A stretch of DNA of 64,000 nucleotides from MFD01275-c22 sp963705885 (GTDB lineage Bacteria > Actinomycetota > Actinomycetes > JACCUZ01): assembly GCA_963705885.1 (NCBI GenBank), contig OY970120.1, positions 1,798,001 through 1,862,000 of the forward strand. Reading direction: 5' to 3'. Under the pieces are notes generated by a model, which was not told where the DNA came from, made no database searches, and saw only the letters and a program-made list of their open reading frames with translations. Every line of letters starts with the position of its first letter. The stretch's first letter is position 1. The translations under genes were made by a program, and so were the position numbers. Below are positions 1 through 7,493 of this stretch, piece by piece.

Positions 1-644
1 TCCACACGAACGCCGAGGGCGTCCAGGACGGGGTCACCCCGTTCACCCACGGCACCCACGAGTACACGCGGATCATGAAGACGGTGGCGCTGCGGCAGGC
101 GCTGGACGAGGGGGCGTACGACGCCGCGTTCGGGGGTGCCCGCCGCGACGAGGAGCGCTCTCGCGCCAAGGAGCGGGTCTTCTCGCTGCGTGAGCCGGGC
201 CACCGGTGGGAGCCCCGCAAGCAGCGCCCGGAGTTCTGGCGCACGGCCAACACCCAGCTCTCCGACGGGCAGACGATGCGCGTCTTCCCGATGTCGAACT
301 GGACCGAGCTCGACGTCTGGCGCTACATCCAGCGGGAGCAGATCGAGGTCGTTCCGCTGTACTTCTCGAAGGAGCGCCCGGTCGTCGAGCGCGAGGGGCA
401 GCTCATCATGATCGACGACGACCGCTACCCGCTGCGCGACGGCGAGCAGCCGCAGATGCGCAGCGTCCGTTTCCGGACGCTCGGCTGCTATCCGCTGACC
501 GCGGCCGTCGAGTCGAAGGCGGACAACCTCGACGACCTGCTCGCCGAGATGCTCGTGGACCGGCGCTCCGAGCGCTCCGGCCGCCTCATCGACGGCGAGG
601 GCGGGGGCTCCATGGAGAGCAAGAAGACCGAGGGGTACTTCTGA
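1..644 (+). CDS. cysD: Sulfate adenylyltransferase subunit 2 (5'-truncated by window edge)
   Basis: This is the C-terminal 213 residues of the ATP sulfurylase catalytic subunit, which makes adenosine 5'-phosphosulfate from sulfate and ATP in the cytoplasm. The reading frame is open from base 3, and the PP-loop ATP site lies outside the window. Visible family motifs are FGGARRDEE, KERVFSLRE, HRWEPRKQRPEFW, the VFPMSNWTELD stretch, RFRTLGCYPLT and the usual end GSMESKKTEGYF. One base separates its stop codon from cysNC at 646, so the two subunits are surely co-transcribed and probably translationally coupled. Identification is by motif recognition and by the neighbour. Confidence 0.96.
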   Translation, partial: HTNAEGVQDGVTPFTHGTHEYTRIMKTVALRQALDEGAYDAAFGGARRDEERSRAKERVFSLREPGHRWEPRKQRPEFWRTANTQLSDGQTMRVFPMSNWTELDVWRYIQREQIEVVPLYFSKERPVVEREGQLIMIDDDRYPLRDGEQPQMRSVRFRTLGCYPLTAAVESKADNLDDLLAEMLVDRRSERSGRLIDGEGGGSMESKKTEGYF

Positions 645-645
645 G

Positions 646-2529
646 ATGACCACCGCGTCCGTTGCTCTCACCGAGCACCCCATCGTCCGCGTCGTCGCCT
701 GCGGGTCGGTCGACGACGGCAAGTCGACGCTGATCGGCCGGCTGCTCGCCGGGACCGAGAGCATCCCCGACGACATCCTCGACTACGCCCGCAACACCCG
801 CCGGAGCGGCTCGACCATCGCCAAGGGCGAGGTCGACTTCTCGATGCTCACCGACGGGCTGGAGGCCGAGCACGAGCAGGGCATCACCATCGACGTGGCA
901 TACCGCCACCTCTACCTGCCCTCCGGCCGCCGCGCGATCATCGCCGACGCGCCGGGGCACGAGCAGTACACCCGCAACATGGCCGTCGCGGCCTCGACCG
1001 CGGACATCGCGATCCTGCTCGTCGACGCGACCCGCGGCATCCGGGCACAGACGCACCGGCACCTGACCGTGTGCGCGCTGATGGGCGTGCGGACGGTGAT
1101 CGTCGCCATCAACAAGATGGACGCGGTCGAGTTCGCGCACGTGCCCTTCGAGGAGTTCGCGGGCGGGGTCCGGTCCGCCGCGGCCCGGTTCGACCTCGCG
1201 GAGGTCGAGGTCATCCCCGTCAGTGCCCTCACCGGGGACAACGTCCTCGAACGGTCGGGCCAGATGTCGTGGTACCACGGGCCGACCGTGCTCGAGGCCC
1301 TGACGTCCTGGCGTCCCGCGCCCGTGGAGGACCAGACCAAGGCGCCCTTCCGGATGCCGGTGCAGATCGTGGTGCGCGCCGACGAGTTCCGTGGGTACGC
1401 CGGGACCGTCGTCGCGGGGTCGGTGCGTCCGGGCGACGAGGTCACGGTCAACGCGAAGGGGTCGCCCACCACGGTGGAGCGGGTCATTGCCGGGGGCAAG
1501 GACATCGCCGAGGCCCACGCCGGCCAGGCCGTGACGCTGACCCTCGAGACCGAGACCGACGTGACGCGGGGCGACCTTCTGGTCGCGCCGGAGAACGGGC
1601 TGCCGCCTGAGCAGTTCCCGCGCCCGGCGACGGCGTTCGCGGCCGACCTGGTGTGGACCGGCGAGGAGGAGCTGCGTCACGGCCGGTCCTATCTGCTCCT
1701 GGCCGGCTCCCTCGCCGTCCCGGCGGTCGTGACGGCCATCCGCGGCCGGCGCGACGTGGTCTCGGGCGAGGAGATGTCCGCCCGGACGTTCAAGATGAAC
1801 GACATCGGGCACGTCGAGATCGCCACCGACACGCCCGTGCCGCTCGACGCGTACTCGCTGTGCCGCGACACAGGTGGCTTCCTGCTGGTGGAGAGGGTCA
1901 GCCGCGACACCGTCGCCGCCGGCCTCGTGCGGCACGCGCTGCGCCGCGCGCACAACGTGGTCCCGCACGCGTTCACGGTGGACCAGGAGGCGCGCGCGCG
2001 GCTCAAGGCTCAGCGGCCGCGCGTGATGTGGCTCACCGGTGTCCCCGGCGCGGGCAAGTCGACGATCGCCGACGCGCTGGAGCGCCACCTCCACGGCCTG
2101 GGGCTTCACACGTACGTGCTCGACGGCGACGGCGTGCGCACGGGGCTGAACAAGGACCTGGGCTTCACGCCCGAGGACCGGGCCGAGAACGTGCGGCGCG
2201 TCGCCGAGACGGCGAAGCTGATGATGGACGCCGGACTGATCGTGATCGTGTCGCTGGTGTCGCCGTTCCGCGGTGACCGGCGCGCCGCCAAGGGCCTGTT
2301 CTCCGAGGGCGAGTTCCTCGAGGTGTGGGTCGACACGCCGTCCGACGTCGTCGTCGAGCGTGACCCCAAGGGCCTCTACGCGAAGGCGAAGGCAGGCACC
2401 CTGCCGAACATGACGGGCGTCGGGCAGATGTACGAGCCGCCCGAGCACCCGGACGTCGTGGTCACCGGTGACGGTGACGTCGACGAGGCGGTCGGCCGGC
2501 TCCTGGCGGCCCTCGAGATCACGCACTGA
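646..2529 (+). CDS. cysNC: Bifunctional sulfate adenylyltransferase GTPase subunit / APS kinase
   Basis: A 627-residue fusion. The N-terminal EF-Tu-like GTPase drives CysD-dependent APS formation, and the C-terminal APS kinase phosphorylates APS to PAPS. The GTPase signatures are GSVDDGKST (about residues 20-28), DAPGHEQY (101-108) and NKMD (156-159). The kinase domain starts near residue 455, with a P-loop GVPGAGKST (465-473), then LDGDGVR, GFTPEDRAENVRR and IVSLVSPFRGDR carrying the phospho-acceptor-type serine. Actinobacterial CysNC fusions have this length. The kinase P-loop has VPGAG where the family usually has LSGSG or LSGAG, a mild variation. The ATG at 646 follows the cysD stop by one base. 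Confidence 0.97.
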   Translation: MTTASVALTEHPIVRVVACGSVDDGKSTLIGRLLAGTESIPDDILDYARNTRRSGSTIAKGEVDFSMLTDGLEAEHEQGITIDVAYRHLYLPSGRRAIIADAPGHEQYTRNMAVAASTADIAILLVDATRGIRAQTHRHLTVCALMGVRTVIVAINKMDAVEFAHVPFEEFAGGVRSAAARFDLAEVEVIPVSALTGDNVLERSGQMSWYHGPTVLEALTSWRPAPVEDQTKAPFRMPVQIVVRADEFRGYAGTVVAGSVRPGDEVTVNAKGSPTTVERVIAGGKDIAEAHAGQAVTLTLETETDVTRGDLLVAPENGLPPEQFPRPATAFAADLVWTGEEELRHGRSYLLLAGSLAVPAVVTAIRGRRDVVSGEEMSARTFKMNDIGHVEIATDTPVPLDAYSLCRDTGGFLLVERVSRDTVAAGLVRHALRRAHNVVPHAFTVDQEARARLKAQRPRVMWLTGVPGAGKSTIADALERHLHGLGLHTYVLDGDGVRTGLNKDLGFTPEDRAENVRRVAETAKLMMDAGLIVIVSLVSPFRGDRRAAKGLFSEGEFLEVWVDTPSDVVVERDPKGLYAKAKAGTLPNMTGVGQMYEPPEHPDVVVTGDGDVDEAVGRLLAALEITH

Positions 2530-2530
2530 C

Positions 2531-3325
2531 GTGGCGGAGCTGGTCTATCCGCCCGTCATCTCTCTCGCCCGTGTCGTGTTCGCGCTGCAGGGCCTGCGGT
2601 TCACCATGCGGGGGACCGAGCACGTCCCGCGCCGCGGTGGAGTCGTGATGGCGATCAACCACGTGGGCTACATGGACTTCACCTACGCCGGTCTCGCGGC
2701 GCGCCCCTCCGGGCGGCTCGTGCGGTTCATGGCCAAGCAGGAGGTCTTCGTCCACCGCGTCAGCGGCCCACTGATGCGGGGGATGCACCACATCCCGGTG
2801 GACCGTGAGGCGGGCGCACGCTCGTACCGGCACGCCGTCGAGGCGTTGCGGGGCGGGGAGATCGTGGGCGTGTTCCCGGAGGCGACGATCAGCCGCTCCT
2901 TCGAGCTCAAGGAGTTCAAGGCCGGTGCAGCGCGGATGGCCGCGGAGTCGGGCGTCCCGCTGCTGCCCACCGTCATCTGGGGCTCGCAGCGCGTCTGGAC
3001 CAAGGGACGGCCCCGCCGGCTCGGCCGCTCCAACGTCGCCATCTCCGTGTTCGTCGGCGAGCCGCTGCACGTCGCCGCCGACGCCGACCCGGCCGAGGTG
3101 ACCGCGGACCTGAGGGCGGCGATGGAGCGGTTGCTGCACGAGGCCCAGGAGACCTACCCCGACCGTCCGTCCGGCCCGGAGGACGCCTGGTGGCTGCCGG
3201 CCAGGCTCGGGGGGTCGGCGCCGACGCCGGACGAGGCAGCGGCGCTCGACCGCGCCGAGCGCCGCGAGCGCATCGAGGCGGCGAAGGCGGCACGCGACAA
3301 CGCACGGCCAGCGCGGCGTCGCTGA
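2531..3325 (+). CDS. 1-acyl-sn-glycerol-3-phosphate acyltransferase family protein
   Basis: A 264-residue PlsC-type acyltransferase, probably making phosphatidic acid or a related acyl lipid at the inner face of the membrane. It has the HX4D catalytic motif NHVGYMD (His44, Asp49), a later FPEATIS block matching the glycerol-phosphate-binding FPEG region, and PLLPTVIWGSQ. The tail is charged and rich in Glu, Arg and Ala. GTG 2531 is chosen because an upstream ATG at 2468 would sit inside cysNC and the family match begins at once after the GTG. It lies one base after the cysNC stop, which may only reflect gene packing. The exact acyl acceptor cannot be read from sequence. Confidence 0.88.
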   Translation: MAELVYPPVISLARVVFALQGLRFTMRGTEHVPRRGGVVMAINHVGYMDFTYAGLAARPSGRLVRFMAKQEVFVHRVSGPLMRGMHHIPVDREAGARSYRHAVEALRGGEIVGVFPEATISRSFELKEFKAGAARMAAESGVPLLPTVIWGSQRVWTKGRPRRLGRSNVAISVFVGEPLHVAADADPAEVTADLRAAMERLLHEAQETYPDRPSGPEDAWWLPARLGGSAPTPDEAAALDRAERRERIEAAKAARDNARPARRR

Positions 3326-3349
3326 CGGCCCGGCCGGGTGGCTGCGCGA

Positions 3350-3355
3350 TAGCCT
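3350..3355 (+). promoter_or_regulatory. Putative -10 element (TAGCCT), leaderless start
   Basis: TAGCCT ends six bases before GTG 3362, so transcription would begin at or next to the start codon. I see no convincing -35 and no Shine-Dalgarno before this gene. Confidence 0.4.
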
Positions 3356-3361
3356 GGCGAG

Positions 3362-3784
3362 GTGAGCGAGCTCGAGCTGCCGCCGACGACGGACAGCGTC
3401 CCGCTGGCCCGCCGGTTCGCTCGGCAGCTGCTCCGCGACAGCACGTCCGACGTCGACACCGTCGTCCTGCTCGTCTCGGAGGTCGTGACGAACGCCGTTC
3501 TCCATGCGAGGAGTGAGATCCGGCTCGTCGTGCGCGACGGGGTCGAGGTCGTCCGGGTGGAGGTCCACGACGGGTCGCCGGTGCCGCCGCGGCTGCACCA
3601 CTTCCCCCCGTCCTCGGGCACCGGCCGCGGACTGCGCATGGTCGACCGGCTCGCGCGTGCCTGGGGGGTCGACCCCCTCGGCCACGGCGGGAAGGTCGTC
3701 TGGTTCGAGGTCGGACTGCCCGCCGACTCGGCGTGGAGCTCCTTCGACGACGACGCCCTCGAAGGTGCCGACCGTGACATCTGA
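3362..3784 (+). CDS. ATP-binding anti-sigma-factor-like protein (RsbW/SpoIIAB fold)
   Basis: A 140-residue single-domain GHKL ATPase of the serine-kinase anti-sigma type. The N box is SEVVTNAVLHA, followed by a G1-like VHDGS and a G2-like GTGRGLRMVDRLARAWG; the C-terminal strand is KVVWFEV. Such proteins bind or phosphorylate STAS-domain antagonists or hold sigma factors. The gene opens a signalling block: a PP2C phosphatase with a receiver domain (3932), a histidine kinase (5143) and a receiver (6782) follow on the same strand. That order suggests a partner-switching pathway fed by a two-component input. A STAS antagonist is encoded at 15160-15534, but a link is only inferred. Confidence 0.85.
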   Translation: MSELELPPTTDSVPLARRFARQLLRDSTSDVDTVVLLVSEVVTNAVLHARSEIRLVVRDGVEVVRVEVHDGSPVPPRLHHFPPSSGTGRGLRMVDRLARAWGVDPLGHGGKVVWFEVGLPADSAWSSFDDDALEGADRDI

Positions 3785-3920
3785 GCCGGTGCCCGACGAG
3801 GAGCGCGACGTGGCACTGGACGCCGGCGACACGTCCCGCGACATGCTGATCGAGGGCGGGGCCCGGATGGTCGAGAGCACCGGGGCCCTGGACGCCCCCT
3901 GGCCCGGGGACCTCGGCTGA
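3774..3920 (+). CDS. Possible 48-residue acidic small protein
   Basis: A GTG-initiated frame overlaps the last 11 bases of the anti-sigma-like gene and ends 11 bases before the PP2C gene. It encodes a 48-residue acidic, hydrophilic peptide with many Asp and Glu and no membrane segment. It fills the gap between two co-directional genes exactly and its third positions are GC-rich. No family is recognised. It may be a real coupled small protein or just an open stretch of leader. Confidence 0.4.
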   Translation: MTSEPVPDEERDVALDAGDTSRDMLIEGGARMVESTGALDAPWPGDLG

Positions 3921-3931
3921 GCGCCCGCGAC

Positions 3932-5146
3932 GTGGCCGCCGCGACCGTCCTCGCGGCGACGGCTGCCTGGGACGAAGCGGAGTCGAGCGCGCTGCGGCTG
4001 CTGCTCGTGGAGGACGACGACGGCGACGCGTTCCTCGTCCGCGAGCTGTTGCTCGACGCTGCGAGCGACGTCGAGCTGACCCGCGCCGGCTCCCTGGCCG
4101 AGGCGCTCGCGCTGCTGCCCGGGGAGGTCGACTGCGTCCTGCTCGACCTCGGTCTCCCGGACGCCACCGGGCTCGACGCCCTGTCGAGCGTCCTGTCCCA
4201 CGCCCCGTCGATCGCCGTGCTCGTGCTGACGGGCCTCGCCGACGAGCACCGCGGCACCGAGGCGGTGGCGGCAGGCGCCCAGGACTACCTCGTCAAGGGC
4301 GGCATCGACGGGCAGCTCCTCACCCGCGCCATCCGCTACGCGGTCGAGCGCAAGCGGGCCGACGAGTCGCTGCGGCGGCTCTACGCGTCGGAGATGCGGG
4401 CCGCCGAGAACGCCCGGCTGGAGCGGGGCCTGCTTCCCCAGCCGCTGCTGCGCCGGCTCCGGCCGCAGGACGTCGTGAGCCTCTACAGCCCCGGTCGGCA
4501 CCAGTCGCTGCTCGGCGGCGACTTCTACGACGTGATCGACTGCGCCGACGGGTCGGTGTTCGTGCTCATCGGCGACGTCGCCGGGCACGGGCCGGACGAG
4601 GCCGCCGTCGGGGTCTGCCTGCGCATCGCCTGGCGCACGCTCGTGCTCTCCGGAGCCGACCCCGACAGCATCCTGCCCGCCATGCACGACGTGCTCGTCA
4701 GCGAGCGTGAGTCCGACGAGGTGTTCGCGACCGTCGCGATGGCGCGGGTCCAGCCGGACGACGGTGTCCTCACCCTGTGGCTCGCGGGGCACCCGGCGCC
4801 GGCGGTCGTGGACGGCGCCACCGTGCGCCCCCCGGCGGAGCTGTGCTCCGACGTCGCGCTCGGCATCGTCGACGACGTCGCCTGGGAGAGCTGCCAGCTG
4901 CCGGTGCAGGGGGACACCCGGCTGGTGCTGTTCACCGACGGGCTGATCGAGGGTTTCGACGGGCAGGTCGGCGGGCGGCGGCTGGGCGACACCGGCCTGC
5001 ACCGGGTGCTCGCCGACCTCCTCGGCCGCGGCCTGGCGGGAGAGAACCTGGTCGCGAGCCTCCTCGCCGAGGTCCGGCTCCGCAACGGCGGCGAGCTGAC
5101 CGACGACGTCGCCGTGCTCATGCTGTCCTGGGCGGGCTGGGAGTGA
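3932..5146 (+). CDS. Response-regulator receiver / PP2C-type (RsbU, SpoIIE) serine phosphatase
   Basis: A 404-residue protein with an N-terminal receiver domain (about 20-135) and a C-terminal PP2C-like SpoIIE phosphatase (about 165-400). The receiver shows LLLVEDDDGD acidic residues, VDCVLLDLGLPD with the phospho-acceptor Asp, VLVLTGL and QDYLVKG with the switch lysine. The phosphatase shows LGGDFYDV, GDVAGHGPDEAA and TDGLIEG, the metal-binding aspartates of the class. A helical linker with RLERGLLPQPLL joins the domains. Phosphorylation of the receiver probably controls dephosphorylation of a STAS antagonist, countering the RsbW-like ATPase upstream. Its stop overlaps the next gene's GTG by four bases, so it is coupled with the histidine kinase. 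Confidence 0.92.
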   Translation: MAAATVLAATAAWDEAESSALRLLLVEDDDGDAFLVRELLLDAASDVELTRAGSLAEALALLPGEVDCVLLDLGLPDATGLDALSSVLSHAPSIAVLVLTGLADEHRGTEAVAAGAQDYLVKGGIDGQLLTRAIRYAVERKRADESLRRLYASEMRAAENARLERGLLPQPLLRRLRPQDVVSLYSPGRHQSLLGGDFYDVIDCADGSVFVLIGDVAGHGPDEAAVGVCLRIAWRTLVLSGADPDSILPAMHDVLVSERESDEVFATVAMARVQPDDGVLTLWLAGHPAPAVVDGATVRPPAELCSDVALGIVDDVAWESCQLPVQGDTRLVLFTDGLIEGFDGQVGGRRLGDTGLHRVLADLLGRGLAGENLVASLLAEVRLRNGGELTDDVAVLMLSWAGWE

Positions 5147-6840
5147 GGACGACCCTCCAGCGGCAGCTCGGGCGGACCTTCCTGGCGCTGCTGCTGGTCA
5201 CCACCGTCGGCGTGGCGCTGGCCGTCGTCGTCGCGGTCCGGCTGGTGGGCGCCCAGGAGCAGGTCGTCGAGCGGCTCTTCGACAGCTACGCGGCAGCCGC
5301 CGACGTCAACCAGGCGCTCGTCGACCACGAGACCGGCTTCCGCGGCTACGCCCTCACCGGCGACGAGGACTTCCTCGAGCCCTATCGCGCAGGCGCCGCG
5401 CGGGCGCAACGGTCATTGCAGCGCCTCGAGCGGATCGAGGAGGACTTCCCGGCGCTGCGACCGCGCCGCATCGCGGTCGCCGCGGCGGCCGACGACTGGC
5501 GCCGGACGGTCGCCGAGCCGGGGATCGCGGCTGTCGCCGCTGGTCGCACCCTCGACCGTGCCGCGCTGGAGACCAGCAGGCTCCGTTTCGACGCCGTCCG
5601 GTCGGCGGTCGACGACTACCGCGACGCCCTGCTCGTGCAGCGCGAGGACCGGGTCGCGGACCTGCGGCGCGGGGTGACGCTGCTCTTCGTCGGCTTCGGC
5701 GCGGGGCTGGTGCTGCTGGCGACGTCCGCCGCCCTCGCCTGGGTCGCGCTGCGGCGCTGGGTGATCGGGCCCCTCGCGCAGCTCGGTGCGGAGGTCGACC
5801 GGGTCGAGGGCGGCGACCTGTCGCGACGAGTGGCGATCGAGGACGCGCCGCAGGAGATCCGCGACCTCGCCGAGCAGATCGACCGGATGCGGGTGCGGAT
5901 CCTGCACGAGTTCGCCCTCGCCGAGGAGTCCCGCAACCGAGCCGAGGAGGCCCAGGCGCTGGTCGAGGAGCACGCCGAGGACCTCCGGCGGTCCAACGCC
6001 GAGCTCGAGCAGTTCGCCTACGTCGCCTCGCACGACCTCCAGGAGCCGCTGCGCAAGGTCGCGTCCTTCTGCCAGCTCATCGAGCGCAGGTACAAGGGCC
6101 AGCTCGACGAGCGCGGTGACCAGTACATCGAGTTCGCCGTCGACGGCGCCAAGCGGATGCAGCAGCTGATCAACGACCTGCTGGCCTTCTCGCGCGTCGG
6201 CCGGCACACCGGCGGGTTCGAGCGGGTGCCGCTCGAGCTGGTGCTGGCGGGCGCGCTGCGTCAGCTCGAGGCGGCTGTCGAGGAGTCGGGTGCGGTGGTC
6301 ACCCACGACCCGCTGCCCGAGGTGGAGGGCGAGGCCGGGCTGCTCGTGCTGCTGCTGCAGAACCTCATCGGCAACGCGGTGAAGTTCCGGAGCGAGGCGG
6401 CCCCGCGGGTCCACCTCGGCGTCCGGCAGGCACCGGGAGAGCCGGACGTGTGGGAGTTCTCCTGTGCGGACAACGGCATAGGGATCGACGAGCAGTACGA
6501 GGACAAGATCTTCGTCATCTTCCAGCGCCTGCACGGCCGCGACGCCTATGGCGGCACCGGCATCGGGCTGGCCATGTGCAAGAAGATCGTGGAGCATCAC
6601 GGCGGCAGGCTGTGGCTGGACAGCACGGCGCCCGGCGGGGGCTCGACGTTCCGCTGGACGCTGCCGGCCGCGGCCCGGGAGGCCCCGGGAGCGGCCGGAA
6701 CGACCAACACACCGGCCACGGACCACAGTGGCCACACCGACGACAGCGACGACACGGACGACTTCGAGGAAGGGACCGCGGATGACGGAGCAGCCGGAGC
6801 GCCAGGTCGAGATCTTGCTCGTGGAGGACGACCCGGGTGA
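5143..6840 (+). CDS. Membrane sensor histidine kinase (CHASE3-HAMP-HisKA-HATPase)
   Basis: A 565-residue sensor kinase. An N-terminal membrane helix (about 12-32) is followed by a helical extracytoplasmic CHASE3-like domain with the hallmark DHETGFRGYALTGD, a second helix (about 180-203), a HAMP domain and a coiled coil. The phospho-acceptor box is YVASHDLQEPLRKV. The ATPase region has the N box LLQNLIGNAVKF, the G1 box DNGIGID, the F box IFVIFQRLH and the G2 box GGTGIGLAMCKKIVEHH. This is the kinase type found with cyanobacterial-phytochrome-like Rcp1 regulators, and an Rcp1-like receiver follows. The last 20 or so codons, an Asp/Thr/Gly-rich tail, overlap that receiver gene by 59 bases. GTG 5143 overlaps the previous stop. 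Confidence 0.93.
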   Translation: MRTTLQRQLGRTFLALLLVTTVGVALAVVVAVRLVGAQEQVVERLFDSYAAAADVNQALVDHETGFRGYALTGDEDFLEPYRAGAARAQRSLQRLERIEEDFPALRPRRIAVAAAADDWRRTVAEPGIAAVAAGRTLDRAALETSRLRFDAVRSAVDDYRDALLVQREDRVADLRRGVTLLFVGFGAGLVLLATSAALAWVALRRWVIGPLAQLGAEVDRVEGGDLSRRVAIEDAPQEIRDLAEQIDRMRVRILHEFALAEESRNRAEEAQALVEEHAEDLRRSNAELEQFAYVASHDLQEPLRKVASFCQLIERRYKGQLDERGDQYIEFAVDGAKRMQQLINDLLAFSRVGRHTGGFERVPLELVLAGALRQLEAAVEESGAVVTHDPLPEVEGEAGLLVLLLQNLIGNAVKFRSEAAPRVHLGVRQAPGEPDVWEFSCADNGIGIDEQYEDKIFVIFQRLHGRDAYGGTGIGLAMCKKIVEHHGGRLWLDSTAPGGGSTFRWTLPAAAREAPGAAGTTNTPATDHSGHTDDSDDTDDFEEGTADDGAAGAPGRDLARGGRPG

Positions 6841-7225
6841 CGTCCTCATGACGCGCGAGGCGTTCGCGGACTACAAGCTGCGCAACCAGCTGCACGTCGT
6901 CAACGACGGGGCGGACGCGCTGGCCTTCCTGCGCCAGGAGGGCGAGTACGAGGGCAAGCCGCGGCCGGACCTGGTGCTGCTGGACCTCAACCTGCCCCGG
7001 ATGGACGGGCGGGAGGTCCTGGAGGCCATCAAGTCCGACGCCGAGCTGGCGAGCATCCCGGTCGTGGTCCTCACGACGTCGGAGGCGGAGGACGACGTGC
7101 TGCGCAGCTACTCGCTGCACGCGAACGCCTACGTGACCAAGCCGGTGGACTTCGAGCGGTTCATCGAGGTCGTGCGCCAGATCGACGACTTCTTCGTGAC
7201 CGTGGTGCGGCTGCCGCGCCGCTAG
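6782..7225 (+). CDS. Single-domain response regulator (Rcp1-like)
   Basis: A 147-residue stand-alone receiver domain without an output domain. It has ILLVEDDPGDVLMTREAF (acidic pair), LVLLDLNLPRMDG with the acceptor Asp, VVVLTTSEAEDDVL with the switch Thr, and AYVTKPVDFERF with the conserved Lys. The extra loop between strands and the TTSEAEDD wording are typical of the Rcp1 subfamily paired with phytochrome-type kinases. ATG 6782 sits inside the 3' end of the kinase gene, 59 bases before its stop, so expression is almost certainly coupled. It probably acts as a phosphate shuttle to other proteins, perhaps the receiver-phosphatase encoded at 3932. Confidence 0.93.
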   Translation: MTEQPERQVEILLVEDDPGDVLMTREAFADYKLRNQLHVVNDGADALAFLRQEGEYEGKPRPDLVLLDLNLPRMDGREVLEAIKSDAELASIPVVVLTTSEAEDDVLRSYSLHANAYVTKPVDFERFIEVVRQIDDFFVTVVRLPRR

Positions 7226-7237
7226 CGCCGGGGGTGC

Positions 7238-7339
7238 CTAGGACTCGTCGCGGTCGCTGACGGTCCAGCGCTCCAGCCGCTCCATCCCCAGGAGCAGCGC
7301 GAGCAGACCGACCGGCACGAGGAGCGCCGCAAACATCAT
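7238..7339 (-). CDS. 33-residue single-pass membrane microprotein
   Basis: A short frame not long enough for ordinary gene calling. It begins MMFAALLVPVGLLALLLGME and continues with a charged tail RLERWTVSDRDES. The first 19 residues form one hydrophobic helix and the tail is amphipathic and charged, as expected for a small inner-membrane protein. A GGAGGG Shine-Dalgarno lies nine bases before the ATG, which supports translation. It is convergent with the receiver gene and divergent from malic enzyme. No function is known to me; similar small membrane proteins with a GMERLERW-type junction seem common in actinobacteria, which is an impression rather than a search result. Confidence 0.65.
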   Translation of the reverse strand: MMFAALLVPVGLLALLLGMERLERWTVSDRDES

Positions 7340-7493
7340 GTGATCACCCTCCGCCGCAGGTTGTTGCCCGAGGAAGCGCGGCGAAACCCTTCGGTGTCAA
7401 CTATCGGTGACCGCCGCGCCCGTCTTGACCGCGCCACGCGGGGGACGTGACACGCCTCACGGGCCGGCGGCGCGATCTGACACGATCGTCCCC

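Noticed and set aside
586..2526. A 646-codon open frame opposite cysNC
   Set aside because: Antisense of a well-conserved gene; its length is due to high GC content. The composition (His, Arg, Val, Gly) is typical of shadow frames.
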